Positions 24,837 through 32,839 of a stretch of DNA of 50,727 bases are shown here, in pieces; position 1 is the first letter of the stretch; each line of letters starts with the position of its first letter. The DNA comes from an uncultured Actinomycetes bacterium (GTDB lineage: Bacteria > Actinomycetota > Thermoleophilia > Solirubrobacterales > Solirubrobacteraceae), in the NCBI GenBank assembly GCA_937888775.1, contig CALAQT010000242.1, positions 1-50,727 of the forward strand, read 5' to 3'. Below the pieces are notes generated by a model. The model had not been told where the DNA came from, did no database searches, and saw nothing but the letters and a program-made list of their open reading frames with translations. A program made the translations under genes and the position numbers.

Positions 24837-25348
24837 ATGGGCGATCCCAACATCTGGGAGCCGGAGTGGGAGCGGGCGTCGAGTGATCCTCCGTTTCTGG
24901 GTCGCGCAACGCGAGTCGGCGCCCCGGCGGGATCCCGGGAGCTGGGGGCAGCCTGTACGAGATGGAGGCGGGCGGCGCGGTCTCGCCCTACCACCTGCAC
25001 CACGGCAACGAGGAGCTGCTGGTCGTCCTGTCCGGGAGACCTCGGCTGCGCGACCCCGATGGAACCCGTCGCCTGGAGCCGGGCGCCGTGGTCTCGTTCC
25101 TGCCCGGGCCGTCAGGGGCCCACCGAATCAGCAACCCGGGTCCCGCGCCGGCGCGCGTCCTGATCATCTCGACGATGCACTTCCCCGAGGTCGCCGAGCA
25201 CGTCAGCACCGGCACCACGATGGCCATGACCGGCCCGGCCGAGGGCAAGATCTTCGCCGCCGGCACCGATCAGCCGTTCAGCGAGCTGTTCACGCAGGCG
25301 ATGAACGTCGACGCCGACTACGACCAGTCCCAGCCCGAGTCCGATTAG
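24837..25348 (+). pseudogene. Cupin-domain protein interrupted by a -1 frameshift
   Basis: The ATG frame encodes the normal start of a small cupin (MGDPNIWEPEWERASSDPPF, then LGRATRVGAPAGSRELG). The cupin core follows in a different frame: LYEMEAGGAVSPYHLHHGNE, ELLVVLSGRPRLRDPDG, GAVVSFLPGPSGAHRI and the end YDQSQPESD at the TAG 25346-25348. The metal motif HLHHGNEE...H is intact in that frame. The switch lies near a five-G run (about 24945-24950); one added base there restores a continuous ~170-codon protein. Either a genuine frameshift, or a homopolymer sequencing error. An internal ATG at 24962 could still give the cupin domain alone. Confidence 0.75.
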
Positions 25349-28300
25349 GGCAGCGCGACGCCGATCTTCAGCGGTCGGCCGTCGATCAGCACCGGGGCGG
25401 CGCCATCCAAGGACTCATAGCTGACCTGGGTGGCGAGCGTCTCGCCCGCGATGTAGGTCTCGTGCGTCCGGGCCGCCCCGATCAGCACTTCGTCGCCGTC
25501 GAGCGTCAGCGCGATCCTGTCTGAGACCTCCAGCCCGGCCTCCTGGCGTGCGGTCTGCACCGCCCGCACGATGTCGCGCGCCCAGCCCTCGACGCGCAGC
25601 TCGTCGTCGATCTCGAGCTCGAGCGCGACCGCGTGGGATCCCTCCCGCTCGACCTGATAGCCCTCCAGCGGCTTCATCGTGACCAGCAGATCGTCGGCTC
25701 CGAGCTCGTGGTCGGTGCCCGCCACCGAGATGGCCACCGACTGACCGACGCGCAGCGCCGACGCAGCATGGGCCGCGTCCAGGCCGTTCACCGCGGCGGC
25801 CACGAGCGGCATCTGCTTCCCAAACCTCGGTCCGAGCGTCCGGTAGTTGGGCTTGACCTCCACCTGGCCAAGCTCGTCGGCCTGCGAGACGAAGCGCAGC
25901 TCGTGCACGTTGAGCTCCTCACGCACGATGTCGGCCATTCGCTCGATCGCCTCGCGCTCGCGGCCGGTGGCGACCACAACCGCAGCTCGCAGCGGCTGGC
26001 GGACCTTCAGCTTGGCCTGCCCGCGCGCCGCCAGCCCCAGCCTAACCGTCTCCCGGGCCACCTTCATCGCCTCCTCCAGCGCGCGGTCGCGGGGGCCCGC
26101 GGTGGGGAAGTCGGTCAGGTGGACGCTGGCCTGCGCGCCGTCGAGGTTGTCGTAGATCTCGTCGGCCAGGAACGGGGTGAACGGCGCCAGCAACTGTGAG
26201 ACCGTGATCAGGCAGTCGCGCAGCGTCGCGAACGCGGGCGGGTCGCCATCCCAGAACCGCCGCCGCGAGCGCCGCACGTACCAGTTGGATAGCTCGTCGA
26301 CGAAGTCCTGGATCGCGCGCCCGCCGCCGGTCGCGTCGAAGTTGTCCAGCCGGTCGCGCACGACCTCGACCGTCGCCTGCAGCCGCGACAGGACCCACCG
26401 ATCCAGGTCGGTGTACGCATCGGAGCCGGTCGCGCGCTCCAGCTCATTTGCCGTCGAGTAGAGGACGTAGAAGCTGTAGGTGTTCCACAGCTGCAGCATG
26501 AACTGGCGGACGGCTTCGCCGATCGTCTCCAGCGAGAAGCGGTAGCCGTCCCAGGGCTGCTTGGAGGTGAAGAAGTACCAGCGCAGCGCGTCGGCGCCGA
26601 ACCGGTCGATCACCTCCCAGGGCTCGACCGTGTTGCCGATCGACTTGGACATCTTGCGTCCCTGCTCGTCGAGGATCAGCCCCAGGCAGACGACGTTGCG
26701 ATACGAGGAGCGGTCGAACAGCAGGGTCGAGATCGCGATCAGCGAGTAGAACCAGCCGCGCGTCTGGTCCAGCGCCTCGCAGACGAAATCAGCCGGGAAG
26801 CGCTGCTCGAAATGGCCGTTGTGCTCGTGGGGGGCGTGAAATTGGGCGAATGGCATCGACCCCGAGTCAAACCAGACGTCGATCACCTCCAACACGCGGC
26901 GCATCTCGCCGCCGCACTCCGCGCACGGGAACGTTACCTCGTCGACGAACGGCCGGTGCGGATCCTCGAGCCGTACTCCAGAGCGCTCGTGCAGCTCCCC
27001 GAACGACCCGATCACGTGCACGTGGCCCTGGCCGCAGCGCCACACCGGCAGCGGCGTACCCCAGTATCGCTCGCGGGACAGCGCCCAGTCGACGTTGCCC
27101 TCCAGCCAGTTGCCAAAGCGCCCGTGCTTGACGTGAGCCGGGTGCCAGTTGACCGTCTCGTTGGCGGCCAGCAGACGGTCCTTGATCTGGCTGGTGGCGA
27201 TGTACCACGAGGGCTTGGCGTAGTAGAGCAGCGGGGTTCCGCAGCGCCAGCAGTGCGGGTAAGAGTGTTCGTAGCGCTCGGATCGCAGCAGCTTCCCGCG
27301 CGCGCGCAGGTCCTCGATCAGGTCGGCGTCGGCGTCCTTGACCCACCGCCCGGCGTAGGGGCCGATCCGCTCGTCATAGGTCCCGTCGGCCCGCACCGGG
27401 TTGACGACCGTGAGCCCGTACTGCTCGCCGAGGCGGAAGTCGTCGTCGCCGAAGGCGATCGCCGTGTGCACCAGGCCCGTCCCGTCGCTGTCGGTTACGA
27501 AATCGGCCGCCAGCACCGTGTGGCCGTGCTCGCCGTAGGCCTCCGTGGGGATGTAGTCAAACGGCGGCTCGTAGCCGACGCCCTCCAGCTCGCGCCCGGG
27601 AAACCAGGCAAGCACGTCCGTCTCGGCCCCGAGCACCCGCTCCAGCAGGGCCTCGGCGAGGATCTGAACCGGGCCGTCGCCGGCCCGAGCGCGGACGTAG
27701 GTGAGATCGGGGTCGACCGCCACGGCGGCGTTTGAGACCAGCGTCCATGGGGTCGTCGTCCACACCAGCAGCTCGTCGCCCAGCTGCGCGGCGCCGCGCG
27801 GCCGGATCACCGGCAGCCGCACGTAGGCCGACGGGTCGACCACGTCCTGATAGACGCCCGGTTGGCCGAGCTCGTGGCTGGACAGCGCGGTGCCGCAGCG
27901 CGGGCAGTAGGGGACCACCTTGAGCTTCTCGAACAGCAGCCCCTTGTCGTGGATCGTGCGCAGCGCCCACCAGACCGACTCGATGTAGTCGCTGTCCAGC
28001 GTCCGGTAAGCATCGTCGAGGTCGATCCAGAAGCCGATCCGTTCGGTCAGCCGGTTCCAGTCCTCGACGTGGCTGAGCACCTTCTGGCGGCAGATCGCGT
28101 TGAACTCGGCGATCCCGTAGCGCTCGATGTCCTCCTTGGACTTCATCCCCAGCTCGGCCTCGACGGCTAGCTCCACCGGCAGACCGTGGCAGTCCCAGCC
28201 GCCCTTGCGCTCGACGTAGTAGCCGCACATCGTCCGGTAGCGCGGGAAGATGTCCTTGAACACGCGGGACAGGACGTGATGGGTTGCGGGCGAGCCGTTG

Positions 28301-28458
28301 GCCGTCGGCGGCCCCTCGTAGAAGCCCCACTGGGGCGCCCCCGCACGGCGCCGCACCGATTCGGCGAACACGTCGCGCTCGCGCCAGCGGTCCAACACGA
28401 CCTGCTCCAGAGCGGGAAACGACGCGCGAGGATCGACGGGACGGTGGGCGGGCGGCAT
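25345..28458 (-). CDS. ileS: Isoleucyl-tRNA synthetase, type 2 (eukaryote-like), 1037 aa
   Basis: This class I aminoacyl-tRNA synthetase charges tRNA-Ile. The HIGH-equivalent is THHV (residues 59-62) in GPPTANGSPATHHVLSRVFK, and KMSKS is in GRKMSKSIGN near residue 602. Zinc-type cysteine pairs are visible (PYCPRCGTALSSHE, HCWRCGTPLLY). The PTANGxPxTHHV form and the length of about 1040 residues are those of IleS2, the eukaryote-like form associated with mupirocin insensitivity, rather than the ordinary bacterial IleS1 (GDIHIGHA). Most of the editing and anticodon domains are recognisable. The start is ATG 28458 with TAGAAT 9 nt upstream. The stop overlaps that of the convergent cupin gene. 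Confidence 0.95.
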   Translation of the reverse strand: MPPAHRPVDPRASFPALEQVVLDRWRERDVFAESVRRRAGAPQWGFYEGPPTANGSPATHHVLSRVFKDIFPRYRTMCGYYVERKGGWDCHGLPVELAVEAELGMKSKEDIERYGIAEFNAICRQKVLSHVEDWNRLTERIGFWIDLDDAYRTLDSDYIESVWWALRTIHDKGLLFEKLKVVPYCPRCGTALSSHELGQPGVYQDVVDPSAYVRLPVIRPRGAAQLGDELLVWTTTPWTLVSNAAVAVDPDLTYVRARAGDGPVQILAEALLERVLGAETDVLAWFPGRELEGVGYEPPFDYIPTEAYGEHGHTVLAADFVTDSDGTGLVHTAIAFGDDDFRLGEQYGLTVVNPVRADGTYDERIGPYAGRWVKDADADLIEDLRARGKLLRSERYEHSYPHCWRCGTPLLYYAKPSWYIATSQIKDRLLAANETVNWHPAHVKHGRFGNWLEGNVDWALSRERYWGTPLPVWRCGQGHVHVIGSFGELHERSGVRLEDPHRPFVDEVTFPCAECGGEMRRVLEVIDVWFDSGSMPFAQFHAPHEHNGHFEQRFPADFVCEALDQTRGWFYSLIAISTLLFDRSSYRNVVCLGLILDEQGRKMSKSIGNTVEPWEVIDRFGADALRWYFFTSKQPWDGYRFSLETIGEAVRQFMLQLWNTYSFYVLYSTANELERATGSDAYTDLDRWVLSRLQATVEVVRDRLDNFDATGGGRAIQDFVDELSNWYVRRSRRRFWDGDPPAFATLRDCLITVSQLLAPFTPFLADEIYDNLDGAQASVHLTDFPTAGPRDRALEEAMKVARETVRLGLAARGQAKLKVRQPLRAAVVVATGREREAIERMADIVREELNVHELRFVSQADELGQVEVKPNYRTLGPRFGKQMPLVAAAVNGLDAAHAASALRVGQSVAISVAGTDHELGADDLLVTMKPLEGYQVEREGSHAVALELEIDDELRVEGWARDIVRAVQTARQEAGLEVSDRIALTLDGDEVLIGAARTHETYIAGETLATQVSYESLDGAAPVLIDGRPLKIGVALP

Positions 28459-28467
28459 CGGCGGGGG

Positions 28468-28473
28468 ATTCTA
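28468..28473 (-). promoter_or_regulatory. TAGAAT leaderless -10 box of ileS
   Basis: On the minus strand TAGAAT, close to the consensus, lies 9 nt before the ileS ATG. No T-box leader or Shine-Dalgarno is present between them. Confidence 0.55.
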
Positions 28474-28510
28474 GGTCTCCGCGCTCGGCTCCCTGTGCCC
28501 ACCTGCGATC

Positions 28511-28532
28511 GCCGGGGAGGGGTGTCCCCGGC
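28511..28532. terminator. Perfect 8-bp GC hairpin upstream of ileS
   Basis: GCCGGGGA (28511-28518) and TCCCCGGC (28525-28532) flank a 6-nt loop. It lies in the ~200 bp between ileS and the MerR-like gene upstream on the same strand, and is probably that gene's terminator. The rest of this gap (28533-28661) shows no gene. Confidence 0.5.
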
Positions 28533-28661
28533 GGTGGTCGTGCGCGTGGCGAGAAACAGCGCTGGACAGGCCACTGGCTTTCCCTTCACCGGCGCCGCTT
28601 TTCGCGCAACGCCCGACTAAGCGAGCGCGCCGGGCCTGGACTGCGGCCGGGCGGGCTGGGC

Positions 28662-29591
28662 CTAGAGGTCTGCGGCGGCCGGCCGGGCGGGTGCCAGCGA
28701 CGCGATCGCCCGCGAGTCGCGCGGGGGCGCAGCAGCTTCGATCTTCGCCAGCAGCATGTCGCGAGCCGCGAGCGGCGATTCGCCGAGCCGGCAGACGGTG
28801 CTGGCGCCGGTGTCGGGGACCGCACCGCGATAGTCGAACACCGTCACCTCGGGCGCGACCGAGCGAACGGCGTACACCAGCCGCCCGATCGAGTCCAGCG
28901 AAACGCGCCGGCCGGTGAGCACGACGGACCTGGGGTCGAGCGCGCGCAGCGCGCGGCCGAGCCGTGCGGTCTCGATCGCGGGGGTGAGCGACAGCGTTCG
29001 CAGCCCGGACCGCCTGAGCACCACCTCCAGCGCCTGGGCGTAGATCGCATCCAGATCGCAGGGCGCGGAGGCGTCGAAGATCAGAACTCCGTGCGGCCGG
29101 GTCGCCGGCGGGGCCAGCCGCCGCTGGGCCGACAGCCAGCCGGTGGCGTGGCGCCAGCCGAATTCATATTCCGCACTGTTGTGCTCGGTCTCGGCCTGAG
29201 CCGCCACGGCGGCGAGCAGCGTCTCCTCGATCGTCCGCTCCACCGAGCGCAGGCCCAAACTCTCCTCCAGCAGGCGGTTGGCCAGCTCCTCGTCGAACGC
29301 GGCGAAGGCCGTAGCCAGCCGCGACGAGGTCGAAGGTCCTTCGCCGCGCTCCCGGGCCAGCGAGATCGCTGACGAGACGTTGTGGGTCTCAGCCAGGGTC
29401 ATCCGCAGCGCCTCGATCTGCGCCAGCGCGAACTGACGATGGCCGCCGGCTGAGCGGTGCGGCTGCGGGAAGCTGTAGCGCCGCTCCCAGCTGCGCAGCG
29501 TGTTGGGACTGATGCCGAGCATCACGGCCGCGGCATTGGTTCTGATGCCACTCGGATTGATGCCACTGGCGCTGGTTCTGATGCCGCCCAC
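28662..29591 (-). CDS. MerR-family regulator with degenerate B12-binding-like domain (paralog 1), ~309 aa
   Basis: The N-terminal winged HTH of MerR type is AAAVMLGISPNTLRSWERRY then SFPQPHRSAGGHRQF. A helical middle domain and a Rossmann-like C-terminal domain follow, the layout of CarH/LitR light sensors. The helical domain keeps an Glu-His pair (ETEHNSAEYEFGWRH) where CarH has its EH motif. The DxHxxG-type cobalamin ligand of the Rossmann domain is not found (SAPCDLDAIYAQALE instead), so adenosylcobalamin binding is doubtful. The gene is a close structural paralog of the next gene upstream. GTG 29591 was chosen as start because it lies just before the HTH; the open frame extends further without protein-like sequence. 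Target genes are unknown. Confidence 0.72.
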   Translation of the reverse strand: MGGIRTSASGINPSGIRTNAAAVMLGISPNTLRSWERRYSFPQPHRSAGGHRQFALAQIEALRMTLAETHNVSSAISLARERGEGPSTSSRLATAFAAFDEELANRLLEESLGLRSVERTIEETLLAAVAAQAETEHNSAEYEFGWRHATGWLSAQRRLAPPATRPHGVLIFDASAPCDLDAIYAQALEVVLRRSGLRTLSLTPAIETARLGRALRALDPRSVVLTGRRVSLDSIGRLVYAVRSVAPEVTVFDYRGAVPDTGASTVCRLGESPLAARDMLLAKIEAAAPPRDSRAIASLAPARPAAADL

Positions 29592-29725
29592 TACCCGATT
29601 TATCGCGGTCTGGCGGGTCGTCCGCAAGCTTTGCAACTCGCCGTGCAGTTTGGTGAAAGGGGTGCGCAGGCAGGAATCCGGGCGCCGGGGTCGTACCGTC
29701 CGCGTCGGCCTCTGCGGTGCGCGCT

Positions 29726-30622
29726 TTACCCGCTCGCGCTGTGAGACGCGCTCGGCCCGGCGCCGACGCCGGGGGTGAGCGTCTTGACTCGGCGCTCGGC
29801 CTCGATCAGCTCCAGCAGCTGCCGCTGGGCCTCGGCTGCCTTCTGGGGCAGCACGCTGGTGCCGGTTGTGCGCATCCTGACTCGCTGACCCCCGCGACGG
29901 TAGACCGCTACCGGCATCGGCCCGACGGCGAGCCGGATCGCGTAGGCCCACCGCGCGACGGTGTCGTCGTCAAGATGCCCGCCGGCCACGACGACGAGGT
30001 TCGGCCGGTGCACCGCCACCGCGTCGCCGATTCCCGCCACACCGCGCGCAGACAGGCTCAGCACGTCGACCCCGGCCCGCACGCAGAACAGCTCGAACGC
30101 GCGGATGTGGGGGGCGTCGGGATCAAGCTCATCCCGCGAGGCGTCACCGACGACGATCGACACCGGGCGCACCGGCGGTGGCGCCAGCCGCGTCGCCCGC
30201 CGCAGCCAGTCCGCCCCCCAGTGCGCGGCGAACGCCCACGCCGCCGACTCGACCGTGTACCGGCGCGCGATCTCATCCAGCGTCGGCAGCAGCACCTCCT
30301 CCACCGAGCGCTCGACCGAGCGCAGGGCCAGCGCCGCCTCGATCGCGGAGTCGGCCCGCTCACGCTCATAGGCGATCAGCGCGCCAACGAGCGAATTCGT
30401 GTCCGCGGCCAACCCTTCACGCGCGCGGGAAACGGCCGAGGAGATCGACAACCCCTCCTGGAGCGCGTCTCGCAGCGCGGCCACTTCGCCGTGCGTGAAC
30501 AGCCGGTGGCGCCCCGGTGATCGTTGCGGCTTTGGAAAGCCAAACCGCCGCTCCCACGCTCGCAGCGTGTTCGGGCTCACGTTGAGCAAAGCGGCGGCTT
30601 CGCTGGTCTTTAAATAGCGCAT
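29726..30622 (-). CDS. MerR-family regulator with degenerate B12-binding-like domain (paralog 2), 298 aa
   Basis: The MerR-type HTH is MRYLKTSEAAALLNVSPNTL then RAWERRFGFPKPQRSPGRHR, ending the wing with LFTHGEV. A helical domain (RSVERSVEEVLLPTLDEIAR, then TVESAAWAFAAHWGADWLRR) and a Rossmann-like domain (VSIVVGDASRDELDPDAP, then PNLVVVAGGHLDDDTVARWA) follow. Compared with paralog 1 the EH pair is lost (ESAAW), and the DxHxxG cobalamin motif is also absent. The shared phrase LRSVERxxEExLL supports duplication. The ATG at 30622 begins directly at the HTH. Upstream, 52-61 nt before the start, is the motif AATTGCACAA that recurs before the BldC-like gene. It may autoregulate or regulate the divergent HD-GYP gene. 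Confidence 0.78.
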   Translation of the reverse strand: MRYLKTSEAAALLNVSPNTLRAWERRFGFPKPQRSPGRHRLFTHGEVAALRDALQEGLSISSAVSRAREGLAADTNSLVGALIAYERERADSAIEAALALRSVERSVEEVLLPTLDEIARRYTVESAAWAFAAHWGADWLRRATRLAPPPVRPVSIVVGDASRDELDPDAPHIRAFELFCVRAGVDVLSLSARGVAGIGDAVAVHRPNLVVVAGGHLDDDTVARWAYAIRLAVGPMPVAVYRRGGQRVRMRTTGTSVLPQKAAEAQRQLLELIEAERRVKTLTPGVGAGPSASHSASG

Positions 30623-30944
30623 TCGATGCAAAAGGTGGTGTGCCGCATTGCTAGAACGCACGTATGCAGGTAAAATTGCACAAGATTTTGCCTGAAACCG
30701 ACCGCAAACTAGTGCAAAAGCCGGGCAAGCGCTCGGCAACCGGTGTTGACCATGCCCGAATTACCAGTTTCCAGTATCTCGCTCTGCCGCCGGTGGACGC
30801 AGAGACCTGGCCCGCTTAGCGACCGCTGATCCCTGAACTTTGTCTGGCAATGGATGTCGATGGGAGGAGTCACATGTACTTCCGCAATAGCTAGATCGTT
30901 AGCAACATTCGAAGTGCGCCGGGATTGGCGCTACCGTTATTTAC
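30623..30944. promoter_or_regulatory. Divergent regulatory region with TTGTGCA/TTTTGCA motifs
   Basis: This 322-bp gap separates MerR paralog 2 from the HD-GYP gene. It holds AATTGCACAA at 30674-30683, followed at once by GATTTTGCC, and TGCAAAAG at about 30629 and 30715. These form a set of related TGCA-centred sites with A/T-rich flanks. Near the HD-GYP side, a GGGAGGAG Shine-Dalgarno precedes a six-codon open frame (ATG 30874, MYFRNS, TAG) that could be a leader peptide. TACCGT at 30932-30937 is 7 nt before the HD-GYP ATG. Confidence 0.45.
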
Positions 30945-32303
30945 ATGGCTCGCCCCGCGAGCGGCGATCGTGGTGGGCGCCGTCCAGCCACGGTGCTGCT
31001 GATCGGCGGGCTAGTGCTCTGCGTCGCGATCGGCGCGTCAGAGGCGAGCAGCGACCACGGTACGAGGTCTGCCGCGCTGAGCGCCGTGCTTGGGGTCGCC
31101 GCGCTTGTGGCCGGCGCGATGGTAGTGGAGTTCAGCGGCCGCGCCGCCATTTCGATTTCGGCATCGTTCATCGTCGTATTGCTGGCCGCAGCATTTCTCG
31201 GCCCGGTTTCGGCGTGTCTGGCTGCGGTGATCGCGGAGGTGGCTGCGGCCAGCCGGACAAAGACCCGGCTGTACTCGTTCGCCAGTAATCTGCTGGCCGC
31301 GGTGCTGCCCACTCTGGCGGCTGCGAACGTGCTGCGGGCTCTGGCCCCGGGCGACCCGCACAACCGGCTGACGTTTTACGTGGCAATCATCGCGGCCGGG
31401 GTCGTTCAGATAGCGCTCAACTTTGTGATCGCGGCCGGGTACAGCCAGGTCATCAACGGAGAGCGAACGCTGCACCTGAGCAACCTCAGGGCATACGCCC
31501 CCAGTCTGGGCGTGAACGTCCTGCTTGCGGTCGCCGGTGCCGGCATCTACCTGCAGCTCGGGATTGCGGGTATCGCCTTTGCCATCACCGCCGTCTTCGC
31601 TTTCACCTATATGGCCCAGCTCGTCGAACGGGCGCGCCGCCGATCCGAGCAGTACGTCTCGCTCTCCTGGGGCGTGCTGGCGGGATTGATGCGGTCGCTG
31701 GACGTCCGCGATCAGCGCGCGGCGCGACACGCGGCGGCGGTGGCGCGGTTTGCCCGCGACATCGCCCGGCAGGTCGGGCTCAACGAGCAGGAGTGCGAGC
31801 TCGCCCACACCGCCGGGCTGCTGCATGACATCGGCCACTTCGCGCTTTCGGACCGCGTGGCCGAGCGAGACCGAACGCTGACCGAAGAGGACTGGATGGC
31901 CATCCACCGCCATCCGGATCTGGGCGCGGACATGCTGAAGGACCTGGGGATTTACGGCCCGGTGGCGGAGATCGTGCTCGCCCACCACGAGCGAATCGAC
32001 GGCCGGGGATATCCGAACGGGCTGGCCGGAGACGAGATTCCGGAGATCGCCAAGATCATCTCCGTGGCTGAGGTCTACGACACGCTGACCGCCAGCGACA
32101 CCTACCGGACGCGGATGAGCTCGTTTGAGGCGCTCACCGAGCTGAGGCGAGTGGCGGGGACGCAGCTGGACTCGCGTTACGTCGAGGTGCTCGCCGGCCT
32201 GTTGACGGGCGTGGGCGTCGAGTATCGCCACGCGGACATGGCGGACTTCGACACCGAGCTCGATATGGAGCGGCGGATCCGGGAGGCGGGAGCGGGCGGT
32301 TGA
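30945..32303 (+). CDS. Membrane-anchored HD-GYP cyclic-di-GMP phosphodiesterase, 452 aa
   Basis: The N-terminal ~225 residues form about seven hydrophobic helices (starting VLLIGGLVLCVAIG, then AALSAVLGVAALVAGAMV and so on), a putative membrane sensor. The C-terminal catalytic domain is HD-GYP: HD pair at 294-295 in LLHDIGHFAL, HRHPDLGADML, HHERIDGRGYPNGLAGDEIP with the signature GRGYP at 353-357, and VAEVYDTLTASDTYR. Such enzymes hydrolyse c-di-GMP; the metal-binding His/Asp residues are all present, so activity is likely. It stands alone between regulators of the MerR and BldC types, which suggests a signalling locus. The start is ATG 30945, preceded by TACCGT at leaderless spacing. Confidence 0.88.
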   Translation: MARPASGDRGGRRPATVLLIGGLVLCVAIGASEASSDHGTRSAALSAVLGVAALVAGAMVVEFSGRAAISISASFIVVLLAAAFLGPVSACLAAVIAEVAAASRTKTRLYSFASNLLAAVLPTLAAANVLRALAPGDPHNRLTFYVAIIAAGVVQIALNFVIAAGYSQVINGERTLHLSNLRAYAPSLGVNVLLAVAGAGIYLQLGIAGIAFAITAVFAFTYMAQLVERARRRSEQYVSLSWGVLAGLMRSLDVRDQRAARHAAAVARFARDIARQVGLNEQECELAHTAGLLHDIGHFALSDRVAERDRTLTEEDWMAIHRHPDLGADMLKDLGIYGPVAEIVLAHHERIDGRGYPNGLAGDEIPEIAKIISVAEVYDTLTASDTYRTRMSSFEALTELRRVAGTQLDSRYVEVLAGLLTGVGVEYRHADMADFDTELDMERRIREAGAGG

Positions 32304-32341
32304 TCTCTAGCGTCGGCGACGGACGTCGGCGGTTGACCTAC

Positions 32342-32358
32342 TTGCCGGCGTCCGGCAA
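32342..32358. terminator. TTGCCGG/CCGGCAA hairpin between convergent genes
   Basis: A perfect 7-bp stem with a CGT loop (32342-32348 and 32352-32358) lies between the HD-GYP stop and the convergent BldC-like stop at 32374. It can serve both strands. Confidence 0.5.
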
Positions 32359-32373
32359 TCCGGAGCGCCCTGG

Positions 32374-32604
32374 CTAGCCGACCTGGCGCGCTTCGGCGTT
32401 GAAGCCGTGCTGCTGCTCCAGCGAGCCGATGAACTGGTTGATCTGCTCCTGGCTGAACCGACGCTGTCCCCCCGGGGTGCGATATGAATGCAGGTAGCCC
32501 ATATCCGACCAGCGACGGATCGTGCCGAGCGAAACACCGAGTGCCTGGGCCGCCTGCGAGGTCGAGAGGCCTAGCGGACTTGTCTTGATTCGTTCCATGA
32601 ACAC
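32374..32604 (-). CDS. BldC-like small MerR-type DNA-binding protein, 76 aa
   Basis: This is a single winged-HTH domain without effector domain: LGLSTSQAAQALGVSLGTIR then RWSDMGYLHSYRTPGGQRRF. Size and sequence fit the BldC/excisionase-like MerR subfamily; in Streptomyces BldC is a developmental repressor that binds DNA as head-to-tail oligomers on direct repeats. The specific role here is inference. ATG 32604 and 32598 are both possible starts. About 43-52 nt upstream lies AATTGCACAA (32647-32656), shared with the upstream region of MerR paralog 2. Confidence 0.8.
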   Translation of the reverse strand: MFMERIKTSPLGLSTSQAAQALGVSLGTIRRWSDMGYLHSYRTPGGQRRFSQEQINQFIGSLEQQHGFNAEARQVG

Positions 32605-32646
32605 ATTTCAGCTGGGTTTGTGAAAAGTTGGAGAGAGTGGTGCAGC

Positions 32647-32656
32647 AATTGCACAA
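32647..32656. promoter_or_regulatory. AATTGCACAA motif upstream of the BldC-like gene
   Basis: An exact 10-bp match to 30674-30683, in the same orientation relative to the downstream gene and at similar distance from the start codon. It is embedded in TGCAGCAATTGCACAA, which has a TGCA...TGCA character. It is a candidate operator shared by the two regulators. Confidence 0.45.
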
Positions 32657-32839
32657 CCTTGATACCTGAAGATCACCTTCCGGTGGCGTAATCGACCAAG
32701 GCTCACCAACATTCGTCCAAACGCAAAGTTCTGCCCAATCTTCCGAAAACCGCTGCTGGGGGTTGGACGTGGGCCCTGGACGTCCGAGTGAGACTATGCA
32801 GACGGTGCACCATCAAAGGTCTTCCGGAAAGCTGCACTG

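Noticed and set aside
28459..28661. Possible T-box leader upstream of ileS
   Set aside because: No T-box sequence or antiterminator is visible, and a TAGAAT box lies 9 nt before the start, leaving no room for a leader.
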